Assembly (NCBI RefSeq): GCF_000455325.1
Contig: NZ_HG322951.1
Location: 193,411 to 257,410 of the forward strand
Source: Mycolicibacterium septicum DSM 44393
GTDB lineage: Bacteria; Actinomycetota; Actinomycetes; Mycobacteriales; Mycobacteriaceae
Direction of reading: 5' to 3'
DNA length: 64,000 bases
The notes beneath the pieces were generated by a model. The model was not told the origin of the DNA, did no database searches, and saw only the letters and a program-made list of their open reading frames with translations. Shown piece after piece: positions 25,380-34,581 of this stretch. Numbering within the stretch: the stretch's first letter is position 1; the number at the start of each line of letters is the position of its first letter. The translations under genes and the position numbers were made by a program.

Positions 25380-26187
25380 TCGGGTCGACGGGCCGCCCCG
25401 TCCAGCGCGGGTCCCGGCGATCGACGTAGGCACGCACGCCCTCGCGCGCGTCGTCGTGCTCCATCAAGCGCAGGTGGATCTCGGTCTCCCGGGCACCGAC
25501 GCCGGCACGGTCGAGGTCATACGAATCCCACAGCAGCCGCTTGCTGGCCGCGACCGACATCGGCGCGGTGTTGACCGCGATGTCGTGGGCGAGTTCCAGT
25601 GCGGCGGCCAGCACCTGATCGGCCGGCAGTACCCGGCTGCCGAGGCCGAGTTCGACGGCGCGGTTCCCGTCGAAAGTGGCTCCGGTCAACAGGATCTCCG
25701 CGGCGTTGGCGAGACCCACCAGCCGGGGCAGGATCCAGTGCGAGTACGCGTCGCCGACCATGCCGCGACGGGCCTGCACCACGCCGTACCGCGCATCCGC
25801 GGCGAAAAACCGGATGTCGCACTGCAATGCGAGAGTCAGGCCGATGCCGATGGCGTGTCCGTTGACCGCGGCGATCACCGGCTTACCGAGAGTCCACGCC
25901 GGCACGGACAGGCCCGCGGCACTGAATTCCTGGCCGGGCTCGGTGAAGGTCTGCTCCCCCGCACCGAGGTCCGCGCCCGCACAGAACGCGGGAGGGGCGC
26001 CGGTCAGCACGATCACCCGGATGGCGTCGTCGCCGTCGCAACGCAGGTAGGCGTCGGCCAGTTCCTCGCGCATGCCGCCACCGAAGGCGTTGCGCTGCTG
26101 CGGGCGGTCCAATGTGATGATCGCCACGGACTGCTCGACTGTGACCCGCAGGGTCTGGTACTCCGGCGGCTCAGAGCGTGTGGTCAC
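25372..26187 (-). CDS. Enoyl-CoA hydratase/isomerase family protein
   Basis: 271 residues from GTG 26187. Crotonase fold: VAIITLDRPQQRNAFGG, PAFCAGADLGAGE (first oxyanion-hole segment), KPVIAAVNGHAIGIGLTLALQCD, and RRGMVGDAYSHWILPRLVG. In the last segment the catalytic Glu position of true hydratases is not obvious, with VGDAYSHW instead, so isomerase or another crotonase chemistry is possible. Acts on acyl-CoA thioesters in the cytosol. Divergent from glgX with 63 bases between starts. Confidence 0.85.
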   Translation of the reverse strand: MTTRSEPPEYQTLRVTVEQSVAIITLDRPQQRNAFGGGMREELADAYLRCDGDDAIRVIVLTGAPPAFCAGADLGAGEQTFTEPGQEFSAAGLSVPAWTLGKPVIAAVNGHAIGIGLTLALQCDIRFFAADARYGVVQARRGMVGDAYSHWILPRLVGLANAAEILLTGATFDGNRAVELGLGSRVLPADQVLAAALELAHDIAVNTAPMSVAASKRLLWDSYDLDRAGVGARETEIHLRLMEHDDAREGVRAYVDRRDPRWTGRPVDPTS

Positions 26188-26250
26188 ATCGGTAACGTAC
26201 CGCCGCCCGTTCGACCGGCCGCAGTCGCCCGAGCGCCGTATGGTCGATTT

Positions 26251-28401
26251 GTGACTTCCACGGATCGAGCTGACCAAAGCGGGCTGGAAACGTGGCGGGG
26301 CAAGGCCTACCCACTCGGCGCCACCTACGACGGCTCGGGCACCAACTTCGCGTTGTTCAGTGAGGTCGCCGACCGGGTCGAGCTGTGCCTGTTCGATCCC
26401 GACGAATCCGGGACACTGCGCGAGACCCGGGTGACGCTGCCCGAGGTGGATGGATTCGTCTGGCACGGCTTCGTTCCCGGGATCGAACCCGGCCAGCGCT
26501 ACGGCTACCGGGTGCACGGCCCGTACGACCCGGCGTCCGGTCAGCGCTGCAATCCGAACAAGCTCGTGCTGGACCCGTATGCCAAGGCCATAGAAGGCGA
26601 CTTCGAATGGGGCCAGCCGCTGTTCTCGTACAACTTCGACGACCCGGGCAGCCGCAACGACGACGATTCGGCAACCAGCATGCCGAAAGCAGTGGTGATC
26701 AACCCGTATTTCGACTGGGGCGTCGACCACCCGCCCAGTCACGAGTACGCCGACACCGTCGTCTACGAGGCTCACGTCAAGGGACTCACCCAGACCCACC
26801 CGGACATCCCCGAACAGATGCGCGGAACCTACGCCGCCGTCGCCCACCCGGTGATCGTCGAGCATCTGAAGGCATTGAGGGTCAACGCCATCGAACTGAT
26901 GCCGGTGCACCATTTCGTCGACGACTCCACGCTCGTCGAGAAGGGCCTGTCGAACTACTGGGGCTACAACACGATCGGGTTCCTCGCGCCCGACCCCCGC
27001 TACAGTTCGGCCGGCACGCCCGGCGGTCACGTCCAGGAATTCAAGGCCATGGTGCGCGAGCTGCACGCCAACGACATCGAGGTGATCCTCGATGTCGTCT
27101 ACAACCACACGGCCGAGGGCAACCACCTGGGTCCGACGCTGTCGATGCGCGGTATCGACAACGCGGCCTACTACCGGCTGGTCGACGACGACAAGCAGTA
27201 CTACATGGACTACACCGGCACCGGCAACAGTCTCAACGTCGGCCATCCCCATTCACTGCAACTGATCATGGACTCGTTGCGGTACTGGGTCACCGAGATG
27301 CACGTCGACGGGTTCCGATTCGACCTGGCCGCCACGCTGGCCCGCGAGTTCTACGACGTGGATCGGCTGAGCGCGTTTTTCGAACTGGTGCAACAGGATC
27401 CGATCGTCAGCCAGGTGAAGTTGATCGCCGAGCCGTGGGACGTCGGCCCCGGCGGCTACCAGGTGGGCAACTTCCCGCCGCAGTGGACCGAGTGGAACGG
27501 CAAGTTCCGCGACACCGTGCGCGACTACTGGCGCGGCGAGCCGGCCACGCTCGACGAGTTCGCCTACCGTCTGACCGGTTCGGCCGATCTGTACGAGCAG
27601 ACGGGCCGCCGCCCGTTCGCCTCCATCAACTTTGTCACCGCACATGACGGCTTCACCCTGCGTGACCTGGTGTCCTACAACGAGAAACACAATCAGGCCA
27701 ACGGCGAGGACAACCGCGACGGGGAGAGCAACAACAAGTCGTGGAACTGCGGCGCCGAAGGTCCGTCGGACGATCCTGCGGTCAATACGCTGCGTGGCCG
27801 CCAGCAGCGCAACTTCATTGCCACTCTGCTTCTTTCGCAAGGCGTTCCGATGCTCTCGCACGGTGACGAGCTGGGGCGCACCCAGCGCGGGAACAACAAC
27901 GTCTACTGCCAGGACAACGACATCTCCTGGATCGACTGGGCCACTGCGGATTCCGATCTGATCGAGTTCACCCGCTCGGTGTCGGCGCTACGTGCGGCAC
28001 ACCCGGTGTTCCGGCGCCGCAGGTTCTTCGACGGCAGGCCGGTGCGCGAGGCGGGCACCGAGGGACTACCCGACATCGCCTGGTTCGCACCAGACGGCTC
28101 GGACATGACGGCCGAGGACTGGGAGACCGGGTATGCCAAGTCGGTGGCCGTGTACCTGAACGGACAGGGCATCGCCGATCCCGATGTCCGGGGACAACGC
28201 GTGGTGGACGACTCGTTCCTGCTGTGCTTCAACGCGCACTACGAACCGATCGAGTTCGTTTTACCACCGGCACAATTCGCCGCCCGCTGGGTTCCGGCGA
28301 TCAGCACTTCGGCAAACTCCACACGCGATGCGGTCGCGGCCGGCAACACGGTGAAAGTGGATGCCCGGGCCGTCCTCGTACTGCAGTCAGAATCAGATTG
28401 A
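26251..28401 (+). CDS. glgX: Glycogen debranching enzyme
   Basis: 716 residues from GTG 26251. N-terminal CBM48-type sandwich (PLGATYDGSGTNFALFSEVADRVELCLFD), then a GH13 barrel with VIVEHLKALRVNAIELMPVH, nucleophile Asp near 357 (VDGFRFDLAATLAR), acid/base Glu near 393 (LIAEPWDVGPGGY) and third acid near 463 (VTAHDGFTL). It hydrolyses alpha-1,6 branches of glycogen; the M. tuberculosis counterpart is TreX/GlgX. TreY and TreZ are not beside it here, but TreS and maltokinase lie 6 kb away. Confidence 0.95.
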   Translation: MTSTDRADQSGLETWRGKAYPLGATYDGSGTNFALFSEVADRVELCLFDPDESGTLRETRVTLPEVDGFVWHGFVPGIEPGQRYGYRVHGPYDPASGQRCNPNKLVLDPYAKAIEGDFEWGQPLFSYNFDDPGSRNDDDSATSMPKAVVINPYFDWGVDHPPSHEYADTVVYEAHVKGLTQTHPDIPEQMRGTYAAVAHPVIVEHLKALRVNAIELMPVHHFVDDSTLVEKGLSNYWGYNTIGFLAPDPRYSSAGTPGGHVQEFKAMVRELHANDIEVILDVVYNHTAEGNHLGPTLSMRGIDNAAYYRLVDDDKQYYMDYTGTGNSLNVGHPHSLQLIMDSLRYWVTEMHVDGFRFDLAATLAREFYDVDRLSAFFELVQQDPIVSQVKLIAEPWDVGPGGYQVGNFPPQWTEWNGKFRDTVRDYWRGEPATLDEFAYRLTGSADLYEQTGRRPFASINFVTAHDGFTLRDLVSYNEKHNQANGEDNRDGESNNKSWNCGAEGPSDDPAVNTLRGRQQRNFIATLLLSQGVPMLSHGDELGRTQRGNNNVYCQDNDISWIDWATADSDLIEFTRSVSALRAAHPVFRRRRFFDGRPVREAGTEGLPDIAWFAPDGSDMTAEDWETGYAKSVAVYLNGQGIADPDVRGQRVVDDSFLLCFNAHYEPIEFVLPPAQFAARWVPAISTSANSTRDAVAAGNTVKVDARAVLVLQSESD

Positions 28402-28460
28402 ACGTCAATTCAAAAAGTTGCTCATCAGTCGGATGTCCCTGTCCTAACCAGGAAGTCTGG

Positions 28461-28587
28461 TACCTTGAGCATGTAGCAGCCGTGGCCGCCTAAGTAGACA
28501 TTGAGCGCTTGTTCGATGTCACCGGCCGGGCGGGCTGGGGGGTACGAGCCGAAGAGCGGCGGCAACTACCCTGCGGCCACGGCTGCG
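28461..28587 (+). ncRNA. Candidate structured leader RNA upstream of the MarR-ABC operon
   Basis: GCAGCCGTGGCCGC (28476-28489) is perfectly complementary to 28573-28586, a 14-base-pair closing helix around an 83-base interior. Inside, GACATTGA (28497-28504) pairs with TCGATGTC through one G-U pair. A TGGTACCTT extended -10-like box at 28458-28466 would start transcription just before the helix. A GCGGC-TTT-GCCGC hairpin follows. I do not recognise a known riboswitch class. The structure is predicted by eye only. Confidence 0.45.
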
Positions 28588-28668
28588 GCCTCTCAGCGGC
28601 TTTGCCGCAAGACTTCCAACCTCATTCAAATCGGTTTCTCATCGCGCCCCTACAGTTCTCTCATCCGC

Positions 28669-28691
28669 AATACCTCTGCTACAGAGGTATT
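28669..28691 (+). promoter_or_regulatory. Perfect inverted repeat at the marR start
   Basis: AATACCTCTG and CAGAGGTATT flank CTA and end directly at the GTG start (28692). As DNA it is a fitting MarR operator. As RNA it would fold and hide the AGAGG ribosome site at 28683-28687. Confidence 0.75.
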
Positions 28692-29162
28692 GTGGAAAAT
28701 GTGCAGGAACAGCGTGATCTCGTCAGCGAGCTGTTCTCGGTCGTCGGCCGGTTCCGCAGGCAGCTGCGCCGGTCCACCGGGGGCGGTTTCGACGCCACCG
28801 GGTTGACCCAGTCCCAGGGCGAACTGTTGCGCCTGGTCGGGCGCAGGCCGGACATCTCGGTGCGCGAATCGGCCGCCGAGCTCAGCCTGGTACCCAACAC
28901 CGCGTCCACCCTGGTGTCACGGCTGGTCGCCGACGGACTGCTGACCAGAACCACCGACGACGCGGATCGCCGGGTGGTCCGCCTGCGACTCACCCCGCCC
29001 GCACAGGCGATCGCCGACGAGTCGCGGGCCGCCCGCCGGGCAGCACTGGCGGCCGCGCTGACCCAGCTCGACGACAGCCAGATCACGGACCTGGCAAACG
29101 GATTGGACGTAATGACCGAACTCACCCGGCTGTTGCACGAGGGCGAAAAGGGGGAAGAGTGA
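28692..29162 (+). CDS. MarR-family regulator
   Basis: 156 residues from GTG 28692. Winged helix: TQSQGELLRLVGRRPDISVRESAAELSLVPNTASTLVSRLVADGLLTRTTDDADRRVVRLRLT, with the typical DxRxxR-like wing (DDADRR). It is the first gene of a three-gene operon with an ABC ATPase (GTGA overlap) and permease, and likely represses the operon through the palindrome at its own start. The inducer is presumably a toxic compound or lipid exported by the pump. Confidence 0.9.
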   Translation: MENVQEQRDLVSELFSVVGRFRRQLRRSTGGGFDATGLTQSQGELLRLVGRRPDISVRESAAELSLVPNTASTLVSRLVADGLLTRTTDDADRRVVRLRLTPPAQAIADESRAARRAALAAALTQLDDSQITDLANGLDVMTELTRLLHEGEKGEE

Positions 29163-29995
29163 CCACCCAGACCACCCCGGCCATCGATTGCAGCCACCTG
29201 ACCCACCGCTACGGCAGATTCACCGCCGTGGACGATCTGACCCTCCAGGTCCATCGCGGCGAGACCCTGGGTCTGCTCGGCCCGAACGGGGCCGGCAAGA
29301 CCACCGCCGTGCGGGTGCTGACCACCCTGACACCGGTGCAGCAGGGCGAGGTGCGGATCTTCGGCCTCGACACCGATCGGCACACCATGGACATCCGGCA
29401 CAACATCGGCTATGTGCCGCAACAACTCTCGATCGAGGCGGCACTGACCGGCCGACAGAACGTCGAGCTGTTCGCGCGCCTGTACGACGTGCCCCGCGCC
29501 GAACGCAGGGAGCGGGTGGACCAGGCGCTGGAGGCGATGCAACTGCTCGACGTGGCCGATGCCGTGGCCGGCACCTACTCCGGCGGCATGGTCCGCCGCC
29601 TCGAGCTGGCCCAGGCACTGGTCAATCGCCCGCTGCTGCTGATCCTCGACGAGCCCACGGTCGGGCTGGATCCCATCGCCCGCGACAGCGTCTGGACCCA
29701 GGTCGGCCGGATGCAGGACGAGTTCGGGATGACGGTGCTGCTCACCACCCACTACATGGGTGAGGCCGACGCCCTGTGCGATCGGGTGGCCCTGATGCAC
29801 CACGGCCGGCTGCAGGCGCTGGGGACGCCCGCCGAGCTCAAGGCCAGGGTGTTGAAGGAGACCGCATCCGAGGACGCCACGCTGGAGGACGTCTTCCGCC
29901 ATTACGCCGGTTCCGACCTGACCGACGACGGGCAACAGCCCGGCGCCATGCGCGAGGTGCGCGCGACCCGGAGGACGGCCCGCCGTGTCAGCTGA
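29159..29995 (+). CDS. ABC exporter ATP-binding protein (DrrA-like)
   Basis: 278 residues from GTG 29159. Walker A GPNGAGKTT (about residues 41-49), Q-loop YVPQQLS, signature YSGGMVRRLELAQ, Walker B LLLILDEPTVGLDP and H-loop TTHYMGEAD. The C-terminal extension is of the DrrA class that pairs with ABC-2 permeases for drug or lipid export. It overlaps marR by 4 bases and the permease by 11 bases. Energises the adjacent permease at the inner face of the membrane. Confidence 0.92.
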   Translation: MTTQTTPAIDCSHLTHRYGRFTAVDDLTLQVHRGETLGLLGPNGAGKTTAVRVLTTLTPVQQGEVRIFGLDTDRHTMDIRHNIGYVPQQLSIEAALTGRQNVELFARLYDVPRAERRERVDQALEAMQLLDVADAVAGTYSGGMVRRLELAQALVNRPLLLILDEPTVGLDPIARDSVWTQVGRMQDEFGMTVLLTTHYMGEADALCDRVALMHHGRLQALGTPAELKARVLKETASEDATLEDVFRHYAGSDLTDDGQQPGAMREVRATRRTARRVS

Positions 29996-30791
29996 TGTTC
30001 TGGTCATGGCCCCGCGCGGAATGGCCCGGGTCCCCGCGATGGCCCGGCGGATGTCGGCCTTCGCCCTCGTCGAACTGCAGAAGCTGCGGCACGACCGCAC
30101 CGAGCTGTTCACCCGCATGGTGCAGCCCGCGCTGTGGCTGCTGATCTTCGGCCAGACCTTCAGCCGGCTGCACCTCGTCAACACCGGCGGCGTGCCCTAC
30201 CTGGCCTTTCTGGCGCCCGGCATCATCGCCCAGTCGGCCCTGTTCATCTCGATCTTCTACGGCATCCAGATCATCTGGGACCGCGACGCCGGCATCCTGG
30301 CCAAGCTGATGGTCACCCCGGCGCCGGCCTCGGCACTGGTGGCGGGCAAGGCGTTCGCGGCCGGGGTGCGCTCGGTGGTGCAGGTCCTCGGCGTCGTGCT
30401 CCTGGCATACCTGATGGGGATCGCGATGACGGTCAATCCGCTGCGCATCCTGGCGGCGATGGCCGTGGTGGCCCTGGGCGCGGCGTTCTTCGCCTGCCTG
30501 TCGATGACGCTGGCCGGGCTGGTGCGCAAGCGTGACCGGCTGATGGGAATCGGCCAGGCCATCACCATGCCGTTGTTCTTCGCGTCCAACGCGCTGTACC
30601 CCGTCGACATCATGCCGACCTGGCTGCGCTGGCTGTCCACCGTCAACCCGCTCAGCTATGAGGTCAACGCGCTGCGGGGGCTGCTGATCGGCACCCCGAC
30701 CAATTGGGTGCTGGACATCAGTGTGCTGGTCGCGTCGGCAGTACTGGGCGTGGCCGTCGCCTCGTTGTTGTTGCGCCGGCTGGTTCGCTAG
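29985..30791 (+). CDS. ABC-2 type permease (DrrB-like)
   Basis: 268 residues with an N-terminal amphipathic region (FALVELQKLRHDRTELFTRM) and six membrane segments. The ABC-2 signature region contains PLFFASNALYPVDIMPTWLRWLSTVNPLSYEVNALRGLL. It partners the DrrA-like ATPase to export a drug or lipid. The start is a GTG inside the end of the ATPase gene, so translation is coupled. Confidence 0.9.
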   Translation: MSADVLVMAPRGMARVPAMARRMSAFALVELQKLRHDRTELFTRMVQPALWLLIFGQTFSRLHLVNTGGVPYLAFLAPGIIAQSALFISIFYGIQIIWDRDAGILAKLMVTPAPASALVAGKAFAAGVRSVVQVLGVVLLAYLMGIAMTVNPLRILAAMAVVALGAAFFACLSMTLAGLVRKRDRLMGIGQAITMPLFFASNALYPVDIMPTWLRWLSTVNPLSYEVNALRGLLIGTPTNWVLDISVLVASAVLGVAVASLLLRRLVR

Positions 30792-30862
30792 GAGCAGCCC
30801 CGATACGCCCGACCAACCGGGTGGTTTAGTGTGCAGACAGATCCACCGACAGGGAGACGGTC

Positions 30863-32020
30863 ATGCAACTGGCGCTCACACCGGAGGAAGCAGCTTTCCG
30901 CGATGAGCTGCGCACCTTCTACACGACGAAGATTCCCGCCGAGATTCGCGAACGAAATCGGCTCGGGTTGCCCATCGGCAAAGAGGGCATCGTCACGGCG
31001 CACAAAATCCTCCATGAACACGGACTTGCGGTGCCCAACTGGCCCGTCGAGTGGGGCGGCAAGGACTGGACGCCCAACCAGCACCAGATCTGGCTCGACG
31101 AGATGCAGCTGGCCAGCGTCCCCGAGCCGCTGACCTTCAACGCCCGGATGGTCGGGCCGGTGATCGCCGAGTTCGGTTCGCAGGCGGTCAAGGAGCGCTT
31201 CCTGCCGCCGACCGCGGCGCTGGACATCTGGTGGTGCCAGGGCTTCTCCGAGCCCGAGGCCGGCTCCGACCTGGCTTCGCTGCGCACCACCGCAGTCCGC
31301 GACGGCGACAGCTACGTGGTCAACGGCCAGAAGACCTGGACCACGCTGGGGCAGCACGCGGACTGGATCTTCTGTCTGGTCCGAACCGATCCGCAGGCCC
31401 CCAAGAAGCAGGCCGGCATCTCGTTCCTGCTCTTCGAGATGGACACCCCAGGTGTCACGCTGCGCCCGATCAAGCTGATCGACGGCAGCTACGAGGTCAA
31501 CGAGGTGTTCTTCGAGGACGTCCGGGTGCCCGCCGACCAGCTCGTCGGCGAGGAGAACCAGGGCTGGACCTACGCGAAGTTCCTGCTCGGCAACGAGCGC
31601 ACCGGCATCGCCCAGGTGGCCCGGACCAAGGTGCGTCTCGCCGAGGTCAAGGAACGCGCCGCGGCCAACGGCCTGCTGGCCGACCCGCTGTTCGCCGCAC
31701 GACTGGCCGAGGCCGAAAACGACGTGCTGGCACTGGAACTCACCCAGATGCGGGTGACCTCCGATTCTGCTGACGGCAAGCCGAGCCCGGCCTCGTCGGT
31801 GCTGAAGCTGCGCGGCAGCCAGCTGCAGCAGACCGCCACCGAGCTGCTGGTCGAGGTCGCAGGCGCGGACGCGCTGCCCTACGAGGCCGGCGACATCGCC
31901 TCACCCGAATGGGCCCAGCACGCGGCCCCGCACTACCTCAACTACCGCAAGACCTCGATCTACGGCGGTAGCAACGAGGTGCAGCGCACCATCATCTCGT
32001 CCACCATTCTCGGATTGTGA
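30863..32020 (+). CDS. Acyl-CoA dehydrogenase, large (PimC-like) subunit
   Basis: 385 residues. FAD-contact regions WWCQGFSEPEAGSDLASLRT and VNGQKTWTTLGQHADWIF are complete, and the C-terminus carries TSIYGGSNEVQRTII. The sequence resembles the large subunit of pimeloyl-CoA dehydrogenase (PimC). A second dehydrogenase gene follows after 8 bases, and such pairs in mycobacteria form alpha2beta2 FadE enzymes acting on bulky or dicarboxyl acyl-CoAs. The substrate is not known. GGGAGACGGTC precedes the ATG. Confidence 0.88.
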   Translation: MQLALTPEEAAFRDELRTFYTTKIPAEIRERNRLGLPIGKEGIVTAHKILHEHGLAVPNWPVEWGGKDWTPNQHQIWLDEMQLASVPEPLTFNARMVGPVIAEFGSQAVKERFLPPTAALDIWWCQGFSEPEAGSDLASLRTTAVRDGDSYVVNGQKTWTTLGQHADWIFCLVRTDPQAPKKQAGISFLLFEMDTPGVTLRPIKLIDGSYEVNEVFFEDVRVPADQLVGEENQGWTYAKFLLGNERTGIAQVARTKVRLAEVKERAAANGLLADPLFAARLAEAENDVLALELTQMRVTSDSADGKPSPASSVLKLRGSQLQQTATELLVEVAGADALPYEAGDIASPEWAQHAAPHYLNYRKTSIYGGSNEVQRTIISSTILGL

Positions 32021-32028
32021 GTTGAGCC

Positions 32029-33129
32029 ATGGACTTTCAGCTGACTGACGAACAGACCCTGCTGGCCGACACCACCCGTGACCTGTTGTCGGGTTACGAC
32101 ACCGAAAAGCGGAACAAGGTGGTGGAGTCCGAGCCCGGGTTCGACCGCCAGATCTGGAAACAGCTCGCCGAGGTCGGCGTTCTGGGCCTGGGTTTCGACG
32201 AGGACTCCGGTGGCCAGATCGAGATCATGGTGGTGCTCAACGAGCTCGGGCGCCGGCTGGCCCCCGAGCCGGTACTGCACGGCGCGATCGGCCCCGGCGC
32301 GATCATCGCCGAAGCCGGCACCGACGCCCAGCGCGCACTGCTCGACGAAGTCGCTTCGGGCGAGCGGATTCTGGCCTTCGCCCACGCCGAGCCCGGTGTG
32401 CGCGGCACGGCGGGCGTGACGACCACCGCGACGCGCAGCGGCGACGGGTGGACCCTGAGCGGCACCAAGAATCCGGTGCTGGCCGGCGACGTCGCCGACA
32501 CGCTGATCGTCAGCGCGGCCCTGCCCGACGGCGGCACCGGACTGTTCCTGGTCGACGCCGCCGATGTCACGCATCAGGGTTACCGCACCTTCGACGGCCA
32601 GCGAGGCGCCCAGGTCACCCTGGACGCCGCACCCGCCGAGCCGCTCGGCGAGGCCGCCGATGCCGGTGTCGCGATCACCAACGCGCTGGTGCGGATCTCG
32701 GCCGGGCTGTGCGCCGAGGCCGTCGGCGTGATGGACGAATCGCTGCGCCTGACCACCGACTACCTCAAGCAGCGCAAGCAGTTCGGGGTTACGCTGAGCA
32801 AGTTCCAGACCCTGACCCAGCGCGCCGCCGACATGTACATGTCGCTGGAGCTGGCGCGCAGCATGGGCACCTACGCGGCGATGTCCATCGCCGATGGTGA
32901 GCTCGACCCGGTGATCGCGGCGCGCGCCAAGCTGCAGATCGGACGGTCGGGCCGGCACATCTCGCAGGAATCGATCCAGCTGCACGGCGGCATCGGTGTC
33001 ACCGCGGAGTACCCCGTGGGGCACTACGCCGCCCGGCTGACCGCGATCGAGCACACCCTGGGCTCGTCGTCCGATCAGCTACGGACGCTGGTGGGCCAGC
33101 TCGACAGCTACGAGATCGCCACCCTCTGA
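32029..33129 (+). CDS. Acyl-CoA dehydrogenase, small (PimD-like) subunit
   Basis: 366 residues. The N-terminal helical domain (DFQLTDEQTLLADTTRDLL) and C-terminal four-helix bundle (LKQRKQFGVTLSKFQTLTQRAADMYM, then QLHGGIGVTAEYPVGHYAARL) are present, while the FAD-contact strands in the middle are shortened. This matches the small partner of two-subunit FadE enzymes. Its end overlaps the convergent MFS transporter by 51 bases. Confidence 0.87.
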   Translation: MDFQLTDEQTLLADTTRDLLSGYDTEKRNKVVESEPGFDRQIWKQLAEVGVLGLGFDEDSGGQIEIMVVLNELGRRLAPEPVLHGAIGPGAIIAEAGTDAQRALLDEVASGERILAFAHAEPGVRGTAGVTTTATRSGDGWTLSGTKNPVLAGDVADTLIVSAALPDGGTGLFLVDAADVTHQGYRTFDGQRGAQVTLDAAPAEPLGEAADAGVAITNALVRISAGLCAEAVGVMDESLRLTTDYLKQRKQFGVTLSKFQTLTQRAADMYMSLELARSMGTYAAMSIADGELDPVIAARAKLQIGRSGRHISQESIQLHGGIGVTAEYPVGHYAARLTAIEHTLGSSSDQLRTLVGQLDSYEIATL

Positions 33130-34563
33130 GGCCAGTTCTGATGGGGCCCCGGTCGGTTCGTCCGGCCGGGGCCCTTTCGGTATCGCCATGGCGATGAGGG
33201 CGGCACCGGCCGCCGCGACCGCGGCGATCAACAGGGCGGCGCGGAAGCCGCTTAACGACGGCAGCGCGTGCCCGGCGACCGTGACGGTCATCTGGGCCAG
33301 CACAGCGGTCATCACCGCACTCGAGGTCGACGTGCCCAGCGAGCGGGCCAGTGAGTTGATGCTGTTGGCCGACGCGGTTTCCGACACCGGCACCGCGGCA
33401 TTGATCAGGGCGGGCAGGGCCGCGAAGGCGAACCCGACGCCGAAGCTGACGATCAGGCCGAGCACCATCACCCCGATCGGCGTGCCCAGCAGGACGATGC
33501 CGGCCAGGTAGCCCGCGGCGATGATGACGCTGCCGATCACCAACACGATCTTCGGTCCCCTGGCGGCCACCACCCGGGCGGCCACGGGTGCGGCCGCCAT
33601 CATCGCCAGCCCGCCGGGCGCCATCCACAGGCCGGTGGCGATCATGCTCTGCCCCAACCCGAAACCCGTTTCTCGGGGCATCTCCAGCAGCTGAGGCCCC
33701 ACGAGCGACAGCGCGAACATGCCGAAGCCCACCGCGATGGACGACAGGTTCGTCAGCAGCACCGGACGTTTCAGCGTGGTCCGCATGTCCACGATCGGCG
33801 AGGGCGCGCGGTACTGCCACCAGGTGAACACGCCGAAGGTCACCGCTGCCGCCGCGAACAGGCCGAGCGTGGTGACACTGCCCCAGCCCCACATCCCGCC
33901 CTTGGAGATCGGCAGCAACAGCATCACCAGACCCGCCCCCAGCGCCAGCGCACCGATCGGGTCGAAGCGGTGATCCGACGACACCGGTTCCAGGTCGGGC
34001 ACCAGCAGGACGAACAGGACTCCGGAGGCCAGTCCGAGGAAGGCCGAACACCAGAACAGGGCATGCCAGTTGAAGTGTTCGGCGATCACCGCCGACAGCG
34101 GCAGACCCATCGCACCGCCGACGCCCAGCGATGCGCTCATCAGACCCATCGCCGAGGCCACCCGCTCGGCGGGCAGGGCGGAGCGCAGCACGCTGATGCC
34201 CAGCGGGATCACCGGAGCGCCGAATCCCTGCAGGCCGCGTCCGATGACCAGCGGGATCAGCGACGTGGTGGTGGCTGCGATGACCGATCCGGCGAACAGC
34301 ATCGCGGCGCACAGCACCAGGATCCGTTTGGGGCCGTACATGTCTCCGAGCCGGCCCAGCACGGGCGTTGCGACGGCACCGGTCAGCAGGGTCGCGGTGA
34401 TCGCCCACGACGCGTTGGCCGGGCTGGTGTCGAGCAGCGCGGGCAGTTGCGGGATGAGCGGGATCATCAGGGTCTGCATGAGCGAGACGCTGATGCCCGC
34501 CGCCGCGAGCACCGCGATCAGCAGCCCACCGGACGCCGATCGGCGCGTGGGCTGATTAGGCAT
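33079..34563 (-). CDS. MFS transporter, DHA2-type
   Basis: 494 residues with about 14 hydrophobic segments. Motif A appears as GRLGDMYGPKRIL after the second helix, and motif C-like GLMSASLGVGGAMGLPLSAVIA in the fifth, both typical of drug:H+ antiporters. It starts 18 bases after the maltokinase stop and may be a third gene of that operon, but an AT-rich stretch with AGTTAGT/ATTAGTAT just before the ATG could be its own promoter. The exported compound is unknown. Confidence 0.85.
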   Translation of the reverse strand: MPNQPTRRSASGGLLIAVLAAAGISVSLMQTLMIPLIPQLPALLDTSPANASWAITATLLTGAVATPVLGRLGDMYGPKRILVLCAAMLFAGSVIAATTTSLIPLVIGRGLQGFGAPVIPLGISVLRSALPAERVASAMGLMSASLGVGGAMGLPLSAVIAEHFNWHALFWCSAFLGLASGVLFVLLVPDLEPVSSDHRFDPIGALALGAGLVMLLLPISKGGMWGWGSVTTLGLFAAAAVTFGVFTWWQYRAPSPIVDMRTTLKRPVLLTNLSSIAVGFGMFALSLVGPQLLEMPRETGFGLGQSMIATGLWMAPGGLAMMAAAPVAARVVAARGPKIVLVIGSVIIAAGYLAGIVLLGTPIGVMVLGLIVSFGVGFAFAALPALINAAVPVSETASANSINSLARSLGTSTSSAVMTAVLAQMTVTVAGHALPSLSGFRAALLIAAVAAAGAALIAMAIPKGPRPDEPTGAPSELASEGGDLVAVELAHQRP

Positions 34564-34581
34564 ACTAATGAAGATAGGTGA

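Noticed and set aside
28476..28586. Glycine, SAM or cobalamin riboswitch
   Set aside because: Fragments such as GCCGAAG and CTCTCAG recall the glycine aptamer, but the paired conserved blocks (GGAGAG and GGCGCCGAAGG) are absent, so no known class was assigned.
30790..30862. KstR-like site (AACC...GGTT) before the acyl-CoA dehydrogenase pair
   Set aside because: AACC-N4-GGTT spacing does not fit TnnAACnnGTTnnA, so no regulon claim was made.
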